The notes: generated from the letters alone by a model not told the origin. 64,000 bases of DNA from Aeromicrobium sp. Root495 (GCF_001426755.1 NZ_LMFJ01000001.1:1626964-1690963), one strand, 5' to 3'; shown: positions 10,058 through 17,827, counted from the stretch's first letter. Numbers and translations are program-made.

Positions 10058-10981
10058 CTAGCCGAGGACGGTGCGTGCGTCGCGGACGTCGCGGTGCATC
10101 TGGGCGACGAGGGACTCGACGGACCCGAACGCCACCATGCCGCGCAGCCGCTTCACCAGCTCGACCCGGACGTGCTGGTCGTACAGCGCGAGGTCGTGGC
10201 CGTGGTCGATGACATAGGACTCGACGCGACGACCGACGACGCCCTCGAACGTCGGGTTGGTGCCCACCGAGATGGCTGCGGGCAACGACTCGGAACCGGT
10301 CACGACACGTCCGGCGTACACGCCGTCGGGCGGGACGGCGTAGCTCTCGTCGACCGGCACGTTGGCGGTGGGGAACCCGAGCTCGCGGCCGCGCTGGTCG
10401 CCGCGGCTCACGATGCCGGAGACCTCGTGCGGGCGGCCCAGCACCTGGGCGGCGGCCGCGAGCTCGCCGTCGGCCACGTACGACCGCACCAACGACGAGG
10501 AGAACGGGGTCTCGTCGCCCGCGAGGGACAGGGCAGTGACGGTGAAGTCGTGCTCGGCACCCAGGCGCCGCAGCACGTCGCACGTGCCGGAGGCCCTGGA
10601 GCCGAACCGGAAGTTCTCCCCCACGGCGACCGTGGAGGCGCTGAGGGCGTCGACGAGCGTGCGCTCGACGAACTCCTCCGGTGACCACGCAGCCATCTCG
10701 CGGTCGAAGGCGAGGACGCGCACCTCGTCGGCGCCGTGCTCGTGCAGCAGCGCGACGCGCCGCTCGATGGTGGTGAGCCGGCGCGGCTCCCGCTCCGGCG
10801 CGAGGACGGCCATCGGATGGGGGTCGAACGTGACGGCCACGACCGGCAGCCCGCCGGACGCTGCACGCGTGGCGGCGAGGACCGCCTGGTGCCCTCGGTG
10901 GACGCCGTCGAACGAGCCGATGGTCACGGCCGACGGTCCGCGCTGCTCGGTCGTCGAGCTTCCCTCGACCGCACGCCACAT
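10058..10981 (-). CDS. ribF: Bifunctional riboflavin kinase / FAD synthetase
   Basis: 307 residues. It makes FMN from riboflavin, then FAD. The N-terminal nucleotidyltransferase domain shows TIGSFDGVHRGHQAVL (the HxGH-like motif) and SSSLVRSYVADGEL. The C-terminal flavokinase domain (about 180-307) shows RGRELGFPTANV and the PPDGVYAGRVV and GTNPTFEG motifs. The start at MWRAVEGSS is chosen, and a GTG two codons earlier is possible. In many actinobacteria ribF lies directly between truB and rpsO. Here 8 kb of signalling genes separate it from truB. Confidence 0.95.
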   Translation of the reverse strand: MWRAVEGSSTTEQRGPSAVTIGSFDGVHRGHQAVLAATRAASGGLPVVAVTFDPHPMAVLAPEREPRRLTTIERRVALLHEHGADEVRVLAFDREMAAWSPEEFVERTLVDALSASTVAVGENFRFGSRASGTCDVLRRLGAEHDFTVTALSLAGDETPFSSSLVRSYVADGELAAAAQVLGRPHEVSGIVSRGDQRGRELGFPTANVPVDESYAVPPDGVYAGRVVTGSESLPAAISVGTNPTFEGVVGRRVESYVIDHGHDLALYDQHVRVELVKRLRGMVAFGSVESLVAQMHRDVRDARTVLG

Positions 10982-11034
10982 CGTCACGTCAGAAACTCTG
11001 CCACACCACCACCGATGCGCCTTCCGCCTGGCCC

Positions 11035-11044
11035 CCTCATGAGG
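11035..11044. promoter_or_regulatory. CCTCATGAGG palindrome upstream of cassette 1
   Basis: A perfect 10-bp palindrome centred 17 bases upstream of the ATG at 11057. Its CTCATGAG core resembles the ATGAGAG boxes found upstream of cassette 2 and of the repeat-protein gene, so it may be a related regulator site. Short palindromes also arise by chance, so this is weak. Confidence 0.3.
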
Positions 11045-11056
11045 CACGGTAGTGCC

Positions 11057-11737
11057 ATGGAACCGTCCCGTCGTCCGCTCGTGGTCGCCACCGTCGTGGT
11101 GCTGCTGCTCGGCACGGTCATCGGGTTCCGCCTCGATCCCGGCCCGCTGCCCGGCGCCGACACCCGCGCGGCCGACGCACTCCCGGCCGCACCGGCGGAG
11201 CCACCCTTCGTCCAGGACGCGCTGCTGCCCCCGCGGGCCGGCGCGCCCGTCCCGGCACCGCCCGTCGGCCTCGTCGACACCGCGGAGGTAGCACCCTCCA
11301 CTGCGGCGACCGCCTCCGAGGAGTCCGCCGGCAGCGCCGCCGAGTCCTCCGGTGCCGCGGACGCGCCCACCGACCGGCCGACCACCGCGTCCGTGGCGAC
11401 GGCCACCGGGTCACCGAGCCCGGTCGCGAGCCCCCGGGCCACCGAGGCGACCACCTCCTCCACCACCCCCGGCGGCGCCACCGGCACCGACGGGCCCCGT
11501 GCCACGACGACCGTCAGCCGCGCCGGAGGCCGCGACCGGGTGACAGACCGATCGTCGCGCGCCGCAGACCGATCGTCGCGCGCCGCCGCTCGCGCGTCCC
11601 GCTCGTCCGCTGACCGGTCCCGCTCCGAGGCACGGACCCACCGCCGGGCCTCGCGAGGCGACCACGCCTCGCACGAGCGCCGCCCTCGTGGTCACCACCA
11701 CCGGCACCACCGTCACCGTCACGGAGCCCACCGCTGA
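11057..11737 (+). CDS. Membrane-anchored Ser/Thr/Ala-rich protein with His/Arg-rich tail
   Basis: 226 residues, no known family. One hydrophobic segment at about 8-24 (LVVATVVVLLLGTVIGF) is a signal anchor. The rest is low-complexity: an Ala/Pro/Ser/Thr region, an RSSRAAD/RSSRAAA internal repeat, and a strongly basic end with many histidines (GHHHRHHRHRHGAHR). The tail could bind metals or polyanions. Its stop overlaps the start of the histidine kinase. It heads cassette 1, just as a small anchored acidic protein heads cassette 2. It could be an accessory or sensed partner of the kinase, but this is inferred from position only. Confidence 0.6.
   Translation: MEPSRRPLVVATVVVLLLGTVIGFRLDPGPLPGADTRAADALPAAPAEPPFVQDALLPPRAGAPVPAPPVGLVDTAEVAPSTAATASEESAGSAAESSGAADAPTDRPTTASVATATGSPSPVASPRATEATTSSTTPGGATGTDGPRATTTVSRAGGRDRVTDRSSRAADRSSRAAARASRSSADRSRSEARTHRRASRGDHASHERRPRGHHHRHHRHRHGAHR
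11545..11587 (+). repeat. 21-bp tandem duplication inside the basic-tail gene
   Basis: The unit GACCGATCGTCGCGCGCCGC occurs twice in tandem with a 21-base period, encoding DRSSRAA twice. It is in frame and extends the low-complexity region. Confidence 0.7.
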
Positions 11738-13173
11738 ACCGGGGCCAGCCGCGCTGGTCCATCCGGCACCGGTTGACGCTCATGGTGGCCGTGCTCACGG
11801 TGCTCGGGCTCGCGGTCATCGGCGTGGCACTCAGGACCGTGGTCCAGCACCGGGTCGACTCCGACGCCGCGACCGAGATCAACCAGACCCTCGCGGCCTT
11901 CAGGGACCTCGCCGCCCGTGGCACCGATCCCGCCACCGGCGACCGGTACACCGATGCCGACGTGCTGCTCGACGCCTTCCTCGAGCGGGCTCTTCCGCCC
12001 TCGGGCCAGGGCCTGGTGGCGGTGCACCGCGACGGGTCGCTCCGCTCCAGTGGCGACCCGGCCGTCCGCGACCAGGCCCGAGCGTTGTCCCGTGGAGCCC
12101 GGGGAGCCCCCCAGGCCGCGGCCGCGGACATGTCCAGGACCACCGCGCAGGGACGTGCGTACACCGTCGCCGCCGTGGCCGCGCCCGACGCCACCGGCGC
12201 CGGATACCTGGTCGTGGCACACGACGAGGCAGCGTCCACGACGACGGTCGACGACCTCGTGCGGACCTTCATGCTCGTCTCGCTGGCCGTGCTGGTCCTC
12301 GTGATCGCCCTCGCCTGGTCCACCGCCGGGCGGGTGCTCCTCCCGCTGCGTCGTCTCAGCGCCACGGCCGAGCTCATCGGTGCGTCCGACCTCACGAGCC
12401 GGGTCCCCGAGAGCGGGACCGACGACGTCGCCTCCCTCCAGCGCACCGTCAACGCCATGCTCGACCGCCTCGAGCGGGCCTTCGCGTCCCAGCGGGGACT
12501 GCTCGACGACGTGGGGCACGAGCTCCGCACTCCCCTGACGGTGCTGCGCGGCCACCTCGAGATCCTCGATGCCCACCAACCGGCCAAGGTCGACCGCACG
12601 CGTGAGCTCCTGCTCGACGAGGTGGCTCGGATGAGCCGGCTCGTGGAGGACCTCCTGCTGCTCGCCCAGACCCAGCGGCCGGACTTCCTGCGGCGGGTCC
12701 CGGTGCGGCTGGACCGCCTCGTCGACGACGTCGTGTCCAAGGCCGAGGTCATGGCCGCGCGCACGTGGGTCCGGGCCGCCCGGTCCAGCTCCACGGTGCG
12801 ACTCGACGACGAGATCGTGACGCAGGCCCTCCTGCAGCTCGTGGACAACGCCGTGCGGCACACCGAGGAGGGCGGTCGGATCGAGATCGGCGCCGAGCAG
12901 GACCGCGACCTCGTCCGGCTCTGGGTCCACGACGACGGACCCGGCGTGGCCGAGGAGGACCGCGAGGTCGTCTTCCAGCGGTTCGGTCGCGGCCGACGGG
13001 ACCGCCAGGAGACCGACGACCTGGGGCACCACGGCCTCGGTCTCTCGATCGTCGCGGCGATCGCCGACGGCCACGGGGGTCACGTGGAGCTCGATGCCGA
13101 CGTGCCAGGAGCTCGCTTCGTGCTGGTCCTGCCGACCACTCCCGCCGGTGAGACCTCGCGAGGCCTCGCATGA
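11734..13173 (+). CDS. Two-component sensor histidine kinase, cassette 1 (HAMP/HisKA type)
   Basis: About 479 residues. Order: TM1 (about 17-36), a 140-residue extracytoplasmic sensor, TM2 (about 177-197), HAMP, then HisKA with phospho-acceptor H262 in DVGHELRTPL. HATPase follows with the N-box QLVDNAVRHT, G1 DDGPGVAEED and G2 GLGLSIVAAIADGHGG. No ATG or GTG fits the expected N-terminus. A CTG at 11734 overlaps the previous stop, sits 7 bases after GGAG, and aligns the N-terminus (RWSIRHRLT) with the kinase of cassette 2 (QSLTVRQRLT). A TTG at 11773 is the alternative. Its regulator follows with a 4-bp overlap. Confidence 0.9.
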   Translation: MNRGQPRWSIRHRLTLMVAVLTVLGLAVIGVALRTVVQHRVDSDAATEINQTLAAFRDLAARGTDPATGDRYTDADVLLDAFLERALPPSGQGLVAVHRDGSLRSSGDPAVRDQARALSRGARGAPQAAAADMSRTTAQGRAYTVAAVAAPDATGAGYLVVAHDEAASTTTVDDLVRTFMLVSLAVLVLVIALAWSTAGRVLLPLRRLSATAELIGASDLTSRVPESGTDDVASLQRTVNAMLDRLERAFASQRGLLDDVGHELRTPLTVLRGHLEILDAHQPAKVDRTRELLLDEVARMSRLVEDLLLLAQTQRPDFLRRVPVRLDRLVDDVVSKAEVMAARTWVRAARSSSTVRLDDEIVTQALLQLVDNAVRHTEEGGRIEIGAEQDRDLVRLWVHDDGPGVAEEDREVVFQRFGRGRRDRQETDDLGHHGLGLSIVAAIADGHGGHVELDADVPGARFVLVLPTTPAGETSRGLA

Positions 13174-13832
13174 ACCGCATCCTGGTCGTGGAGGACGAGC
13201 GACGGATCGTCGAGTTCCTGGAGCAGGGGCTCGGCGCCGAGGGGTTCAGCACGACGGCCGTCTCCCTCGGACGGGACGCCATCGCCTTCCTGCAGGCCTA
13301 CGAGCTGGACCTCGTGCTCCTCGACCTCGGGCTGCCCGACATCGACGGCCTGGAGGTCCTGGAGTGGATCCGCCGTGAACGACCCGGTCTGCCCGTCATC
13401 GTCCTCACGGCCCGCACCACGCCGCGCGACACGATCGCCGCGCTCGAGGGCGGCGCCGCCGACCACGTGGCCAAGCCCTTCGGCTTCGGCGAGCTCGTCG
13501 CCCGCATCAGGCTCCGGCTGCAGTCCGCGCCGCGCTCCGCCGAGCCCGACACGTTGCTGCTCGGCCCCGTGCGCCTCGACCTGCGGGCGCGTCGGGTGTG
13601 GCTCCACGACGTCGAGGTGGAGCTGTCGGCCCGCGAGCTCGCCCTCCTCACCGTCCTGGCGCAGCACCGCGGCCAGGTGCTGAGCCGCGACCAGCTCCGT
13701 GACCGCGTCTGGGGCGTCGACGCCGAGCTGGGGTCCAACGTCGTCGACGTCCACGTGGCGGCGGTGCGTCGCAAGCTGGGCGCCGACGCGATCCGCACGG
13801 TCCGCGGCATCGGCTACCGCGTGGCCGACTGA
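13170..13832 (+). CDS. OmpR/PhoB-type response regulator, cassette 1
   Basis: 220 residues. The receiver domain (1-115) has the acidic pocket EDE (8-10), phospho-acceptor D52 in LLDLGLPDIDG, the conserved T in VLTAR and K in VAKPFGF. The C-terminal winged helix (about 128-220) shows VELSARELALLTVLAQHRGQ and SNVVDVHVAAVRRKLG. It is co-translated with its kinase. It is closely similar to the regulator at 15798, suggesting tandem duplication of the pair. Targets are unknown. The inverted motifs around 13949-14051 are candidate sites for one or both regulators. Confidence 0.95.
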   Translation: MNRILVVEDERRIVEFLEQGLGAEGFSTTAVSLGRDAIAFLQAYELDLVLLDLGLPDIDGLEVLEWIRRERPGLPVIVLTARTTPRDTIAALEGGAADHVAKPFGFGELVARIRLRLQSAPRSAEPDTLLLGPVRLDLRARRVWLHDVEVELSARELALLTVLAQHRGQVLSRDQLRDRVWGVDAELGSNVVDVHVAAVRRKLGADAIRTVRGIGYRVAD

Positions 13833-13835
13833 GCC

Positions 13836-13862
13836 GCGGGCGCTGCGGGCGCTGCGGGCGCT
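13836..13862 (+). repeat. Three tandem copies of a 9-bp unit
   Basis: GCGGGCGCT repeated three times immediately after the regulator stop codon. Short, probably polymorphic by slippage; no function seen. Confidence 0.6.
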
Positions 13863-13881
13863 GCGAACTGCCCCGGACATG

Positions 13882-13920
13882 ACCGAGGGGCCGCGCCAGG
13901 GAGGTGCGCGGCCCCTCGGT
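13882..13920 (+). terminator. Hairpin terminator of cassette 1
   Basis: ACCGAGGGGCCGCGC (13882-13896) pairs perfectly over 15 bases with GCGCGGCCCCTCGGT (13906-13920), with a 9-base loop and no U-tract. It ends the first protein-kinase-regulator cassette. Confidence 0.85.
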
Positions 13921-13987
13921 GGGGAGATCAGTCACGGCCCATGTCGGCCATGACCACTACTGTCATGTCCCCTCCATCCTCGCCGCC

Positions 13988-14051
13988 CCACATGAAGACG
14001 CGATGAAGGTCGCATGAGAGCCCTGACCTAAGAGGACTCTCATCGGGACCT
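13988..14051 (+). promoter_or_regulatory. Operator cluster: 11-bp-spaced direct repeats plus inverted copies, cassette 2 promoter
   Basis: Three boxes in a row start at 13988, 13999 and 14010 (CATGAAG, GATGAAG, CATGAGAG), exactly 11 bp apart. Two boxes on the opposite strand, CTCTCAT ending at 14040 and CCTCAT ending at 14051, are again 11 bp apart. OmpR-family regulators typically bind direct repeats with one-helical-turn spacing. Just upstream, CATGAC (13949-13954) and GTCATG (13962-13967) form another dyad. The cluster lies 38-101 bases before the ATG at 14089. Confidence 0.55.
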
Positions 14052-14088
14052 CATCCGGAGCCGCACGAGGTGGTGCAGGCTGGGTGCC

Positions 14089-14397
14089 ATGCCCGCCGCA
14101 CGCCTCCCCCGTATCGCCCTGGCCCTGGCCTCGGCGGTCCTCGTGGGGGTCCTGGTGGTGCTGGTCGTGAGCCGGGTCAGCGCCACGCAGAAGCCCCCGG
14201 AGGGTGACTTCGCCCCCGTCGTGGTCCCCGGCACCGCCGGCACGGCCACCCCCGGGCCGACCGCGTCGGCCGAGCCCACCGCCCGGCCCAGTGCCACCGC
14301 TCCCGTCCAGGCCACTCCCACCCCCCGGACCATCGACGACGATGATGATGACGATGACGACGAGCCGGACGACCCCGACGACAGGTTCGACGACTGA
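14089..14397 (+). CDS. Small anchored or secreted protein with poly-Asp tail
   Basis: 102 residues, no known family. It has a hydrophobic N-terminus (RIALALASAVLVGVLVVLVV, about 8-27), a Pro/Thr/Ala linker (about 35-80) and an aspartate run (nine Asp in succession) ending in an acidic tail (DDPDDRFDD). It heads cassette 2 and stops one base before the kinase ATG. It mirrors the anchored His/Arg-tailed protein of cassette 1 but with the opposite charge. Cation binding outside the membrane is a plausible but untested role. Confidence 0.6.
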   Translation: MPAARLPRIALALASAVLVGVLVVLVVSRVSATQKPPEGDFAPVVVPGTAGTATPGPTASAEPTARPSATAPVQATPTPRTIDDDDDDDDDEPDDPDDRFDD

Positions 14398-14398
14398 G

Positions 14399-15790
14399 AT
14401 GACGCGCCCCCGTCTCCAGTCGCTGACCGTCCGCCAGCGCCTGACGATCGCCGTGGCCGCACTCACCGCCCTCGTCCTGCTCGTGGTGGGGTCCGCGCTC
14501 TACCTCCTCGAGGCCCGCCGGACCACGCAGTCCATCGACGCGACCCTCACCCAGGAGGTCGGCGAGCTCCGCGCGCTCCAGGTCGAGGGACGCGACCCCG
14601 AGACGCAGAAGCCGTTCGCCTCGCCCGACCGCCTGCTCGAGGTCTTCCTCTCGCGCAACCTCCCCGACCCCGACGAGACCCTGTGGTCCTTCCCCCGCGA
14701 GGGAACCGCGGTCTACGTGGGCAGCCCTGAGGCCAGCCTGCGCCGCTCCCCCGACCTCGCCTCGCTGGCCCGCGGCACCGGCGGCCTGTTCAGCCTCGAC
14801 GTCGCCGGCCGGGAGTACCGGATCGCCGTCCAGCCCATCAACCAGGGCACGGCCCGAGCCTCCCTCGTCGTGACCCACGACGTGTCGGCCACGCGCGAGC
14901 CGCTGCGCGAGCTCATGCTCACCTATGCGCTCATCGGAGCGCTCTCGGTGCTGCTCGTCGCCGCCTTCTCCTCGTGGCTCGCCGGACGGCTGCTCCGCCC
15001 GGTGACGGAGCTGCGCGACGCCGCCCAGAGCATCACCGGTGGCGACCTGCACCGCCGGCTCGAGGTGACGGGCCACGACGACCTCGCCGACCTCCAGCGC
15101 ACCTTCAACGCCATGCTCGACCGCCTGGAGGACGCCTTCGCCGCCCAGCGTCACCTGCTCGACGACGCCGCCCACGAGCTCCGCACGCCGCTGACCGTGC
15201 TGCAGGGGCACCTGGAGGTCCTCGACGTCCACGACCCCGCGGACGTGGCCGCCACACGCTCGATGCTGCTCGACGAGACCGAGCGGATGGCGCGCCTCGT
15301 CTCGGACCTCCTGCTGCTCGCCAAGGCCGAACGGCCCGACTTCGTGAAGGCGGAGCCGTCCGACGTCTCGCTGCTCGTGGTCGGCCTCGTGGAGCGGGCC
15401 CGCGGGCTGGCCGATCGACGGTGGACCGTCGACGCGGCGCCGGAGCTGACGGCGGTGCTCGACGTGCAGCGCATCACCCAGGCCATGCTGCAGCTCGCTG
15501 ACAACGCCGCCCGGCACACCGCCGTCGGCGAGGAGATCGGCCTCGGCGCGGCCGTGCACGGGAGCACGCTCGAGCTCTGGGTCCGAGACACCGGGTCGGG
15601 CGTCCCCGAGGAGCTGCGCGACCGCGTCTTCCAGCGCTTCACCCAGGCGGGCAGCTCCGAGGGCTTCGGCCTGGGCCTGTCCATCGTGTCGGCCATCGCC
15701 GAGGCCCATGGCGGTACTGTCAGGCTCGACCCGGCCACCCCCGAGACCGGCGCGACCTTCCGTCTCGCCCTCCCCCTGGAAGGACCGTGA
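14399..15790 (+). CDS. Two-component sensor histidine kinase, cassette 2 (HAMP/HisKA type)
   Basis: 463 residues. Order: TM1 (about 17-37), an extracytoplasmic sensor of about 130 residues, TM2 (about 172-194), HAMP (to about 245), HisKA with H259 in DAAHELRTPL, then HATPase with QLADNAARHT, RDTGSGVPEEL and FGLGLSIVSAIAEAHGG. It is paralogous to the kinase of cassette 1 over its whole length; the sensor regions differ most. The ATG at 14399 follows the previous stop by one base. The regulator begins 8 bases after its stop. Confidence 0.94.
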   Translation: MTRPRLQSLTVRQRLTIAVAALTALVLLVVGSALYLLEARRTTQSIDATLTQEVGELRALQVEGRDPETQKPFASPDRLLEVFLSRNLPDPDETLWSFPREGTAVYVGSPEASLRRSPDLASLARGTGGLFSLDVAGREYRIAVQPINQGTARASLVVTHDVSATREPLRELMLTYALIGALSVLLVAAFSSWLAGRLLRPVTELRDAAQSITGGDLHRRLEVTGHDDLADLQRTFNAMLDRLEDAFAAQRHLLDDAAHELRTPLTVLQGHLEVLDVHDPADVAATRSMLLDETERMARLVSDLLLLAKAERPDFVKAEPSDVSLLVVGLVERARGLADRRWTVDAAPELTAVLDVQRITQAMLQLADNAARHTAVGEEIGLGAAVHGSTLELWVRDTGSGVPEELRDRVFQRFTQAGSSEGFGLGLSIVSAIAEAHGGTVRLDPATPETGATFRLALPLEGP

Positions 15791-15797
15791 TGGTGCC

Positions 15798-16457
15798 ATG
15801 AGCCGGATCCTGGTGGTCGAGGACGAGGACCGCATCGCCTCCTTCGTGGCCAAGGGGCTCAAGGCCGAGGGATACACGCCCACCGTCGTGGCCGACGGGA
15901 TCACCGGGCTCGACTACGCCCTCACCGGCGAGTTCGACCTGGTGGTGCTCGACATCGGGCTCCCCGGCATGGACGGCCACGCCGTCCTCGACCGGCTCTC
16001 GTCCGAGCGGCCCGACCTCCCTGTCATCATGCTGACGGCCCGCGACTCCGTGACCGACACGGTCCAGGCGCTCGACGGCGGTGCCGCCGACTACATGAGC
16101 AAGCCGTTCCGCTTCGACGAGCTGCTCGCGAGGATCCGCCTGCGCCTGCGGTCACGCTCGGCTGCAGCGGTCGAGGACGACCTGGTCGCGGGTGACGTGC
16201 GGATCGACCTCCGCCGGCGTCGCGCCTTCGTGGCCGACCGTGAGGTGGAGCTGTCCGCGCGGGAGCTCTCGCTGGCCCAGGTCCTCATGGAGCACCGTGG
16301 CCAGGTCCTGTCGCGGGAGCAGCTGCTGTCACGCGTCTGGGGCTACGACTTCGACCCGGGGTCCAACGTCGTCGACGTCTACGTGGGCTACCTGCGCAAG
16401 AAGCTCGGTGCGGACCTCGTGACCACCGTGCGCGGCCTCGGCTACCGGGTCGACTGA
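15798..16457 (+). CDS. OmpR/PhoB-type response regulator, cassette 2
   Basis: 219 residues. Receiver domain with EDED, phospho-acceptor D52 in VLDIGLPGMDG, T in MLTARD and K in MSKPFRF. The winged-helix domain carries VELSARELSLAQVLMEHRGQ and SNVVDVYVGYLRKKLG. It is a paralogue of the regulator at 13170. Candidate targets are its own cassette (boxes at 13988-14051) and the repeat-protein/kinase operon (palindrome at 17828-17847), which share CATGAGAGCCCT. Confidence 0.95.
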   Translation: MSRILVVEDEDRIASFVAKGLKAEGYTPTVVADGITGLDYALTGEFDLVVLDIGLPGMDGHAVLDRLSSERPDLPVIMLTARDSVTDTVQALDGGAADYMSKPFRFDELLARIRLRLRSRSAAAVEDDLVAGDVRIDLRRRRAFVADREVELSARELSLAQVLMEHRGQVLSREQLLSRVWGYDFDPGSNVVDVYVGYLRKKLGADLVTTVRGLGYRVD

Positions 16458-16483
16458 CCGGACCCCCGCGGTCGCGGTCGGTC
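16452..16483. terminator. Convergent terminator hairpin between regulator and Ser/Thr kinase genes
   Basis: GACTGACCG (16452-16460, overlapping the regulator stop) pairs with CGGTCGGTC (16475-16483) with one mismatch. It lies between convergent genes and could act on both strands. Confidence 0.45.
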
Positions 16484-16487
16484 GGCG

Positions 16488-17363
16488 TCAGAGGCGCTTG
16501 AGGCTGAAGCCCGAGAGCCGCGCGGCGGGCAGACGGGCGAGCAGCGGCTCCACCTGGTCGACGACCTCGCGCGGGGTGGGCCTGGCGTCGGGCTCGGGCA
16601 CCAGGCAGGCCTCGATGATCTCGGCCACGGGCCGAGGCACGAAGTCGGGCAGCGGCTTGGCCGCGTCCTCCAGCTGCGACCACCGAGGCTCCCGGTCGAA
16701 CGCCCTGAAGCCCGCCGCCGCACGGAAGAGCGTCGCTCCGAGACCCCAGACGTCGCTGGCGGCCCCGACGGTCCCGCGCTCACCCGGGCGGCACTGCTCC
16801 GGAGCCATGTACTCGTCGCTCCCGACCGGATGCGTGAGGCGCGCGGCCTCGTCGAGGGAGTGGGCCACCGAGAAGTCGATGAGCTGCGCGGGCGCTCCCA
16901 TGATGACGTTGCTGGGCTTCACGTCGAGGTGGCACAGGCCGACGCCGTGGAGGTAGTGCAGGACGGACGCCAGCTCGAGGGCCAGGGGCAGCAGCTGGTG
17001 GACCGGGACCGGGCCGTTCTTGGAGATGAGACGCGAGAGGGTCGGGCCGTCCACGTGCTCCATCACGAGGTAGGGGCGAGGTGCCTCGTCGTCGTAGGAG
17101 AAGACGCGCGTGATGCCGGGGTGCCCGAGCCGGGACAGGAGCTCCAGCTCGCGACCGTAGGCCGCCCGGGCGTCCTCGTCGTCGGCCAGCCCCGGGCGGA
17201 GCACCTTGGCGACGACGGGAGCGAGGAGGCGTTCGTCGAACGCGAGCCACGCCTCGAACTGCGTGCCTCCACCGAGCTCCTTCACCGCGACGAGCCCGGG
17301 GGCGATCTCGTCACCCTCGACGAGATCGCCCGCGGACGGGGTCGGCAGGGACGCGACGGTCAT
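16488..17363 (-). CDS. Soluble Hanks-type Ser/Thr protein kinase with atypical motifs
   Basis: 291 residues, a single kinase domain with no membrane segment or PASTA sensor. Key residues are present: K53 (VVAKVLRP), E72 (RELELL), D147 and K149 in HLDVKPSN, and D163. Several consensus positions differ. The glycine loop is GGGTQFEAW rather than GxGxxG, HRD is HLD (a non-RD kinase), and DFG is DFS. PVGSDEYMAPEQ is the activation segment end. Its ATG overlaps the stop of the upstream secreted repeat-protein gene by four bases, so the two are coupled. It is likely active, but regulation and substrates are unknown. Confidence 0.88.
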   Translation of the reverse strand: MTVASLPTPSAGDLVEGDEIAPGLVAVKELGGGTQFEAWLAFDERLLAPVVAKVLRPGLADDEDARAAYGRELELLSRLGHPGITRVFSYDDEAPRPYLVMEHVDGPTLSRLISKNGPVPVHQLLPLALELASVLHYLHGVGLCHLDVKPSNVIMGAPAQLIDFSVAHSLDEAARLTHPVGSDEYMAPEQCRPGERGTVGAASDVWGLGATLFRAAAGFRAFDREPRWSQLEDAAKPLPDFVPRPVAEIIEACLVPEPDARPTPREVVDQVEPLLARLPAARLSGFSLKRL

Positions 17364-17761
17364 CGCGTCTGGTTGGTCGGGCCGGTGCTGACCGTGTTCT
17401 TGGTCGGCGCGGTGTTGACGGTCTTGACGGTGTTCTTCGTCTGGACGGTGCCCGTGGTGTTCTTCGTGTCGAGGGTGTTCACGGTGTTCTTGGTGTTGAG
17501 GGTGTTCACCGTGTTCTTCGTGGCGATCGTGTTGACGGTGCCCGTCGTGCCGGCCGTGACGCGGGTGGGCCCGTCGTCGTCGGTGGCGTCGTCGTGGTCA
17601 TCGTCGACCACCGCGGTGGTCCAGACGGAGGTGGTGTCCTCGCGCTTGGCGACGGGGTCCGAGGACTCGGCCGCCGAGGCGCTCGCGATCGCGAATCCTG
17701 CGGTGCCGAGGGCCAGCGTGCCTGCGACGGCGACGATTCCGGTGCGTGCCAGGTTCTTCAT
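17360..17761 (-). CDS. Secreted protein with 9-residue Thr/Asn repeats
   Basis: 133 residues, no known family. A signal peptide (1-31, cleavage near ASASAAES) is followed by an acidic cluster rich in Asp with one His (about 53-63). Then five imperfect 9-residue repeats starting at about 81 follow the pattern TKNTVNTLN, with a 3-residue insertion in the fourth. The end is Thr/Asn/Gln rich. A strong GGAGGAA site precedes the ATG. It is co-transcribed with the Ser/Thr kinase. The repeat is unlike common adhesin repeats I know. A regular Thr/Val pattern could form a beta-solenoid or be glycosylated; this is inference. Confidence 0.75.
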   Translation of the reverse strand: MKNLARTGIVAVAGTLALGTAGFAIASASAAESSDPVAKREDTTSVWTTAVVDDDHDDATDDDGPTRVTAGTTGTVNTIATKNTVNTLNTKNTVNTLDTKNTTGTVQTKNTVKTVNTAPTKNTVSTGPTNQTR

Positions 17762-17827
17762 GGTTCCTCCATCGGTGGGGTTGATGGATCCAGCGTCGTC
17801 GGCCACGGTGAGGCTCGAGTGAGACCG

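Noticed and set aside
17390..17540. CRISPR-like repeats
   Set aside because: The repeats are 27-bp imperfect in-frame units coding the TKNTVNT motif, with no unique spacers and no cas genes.
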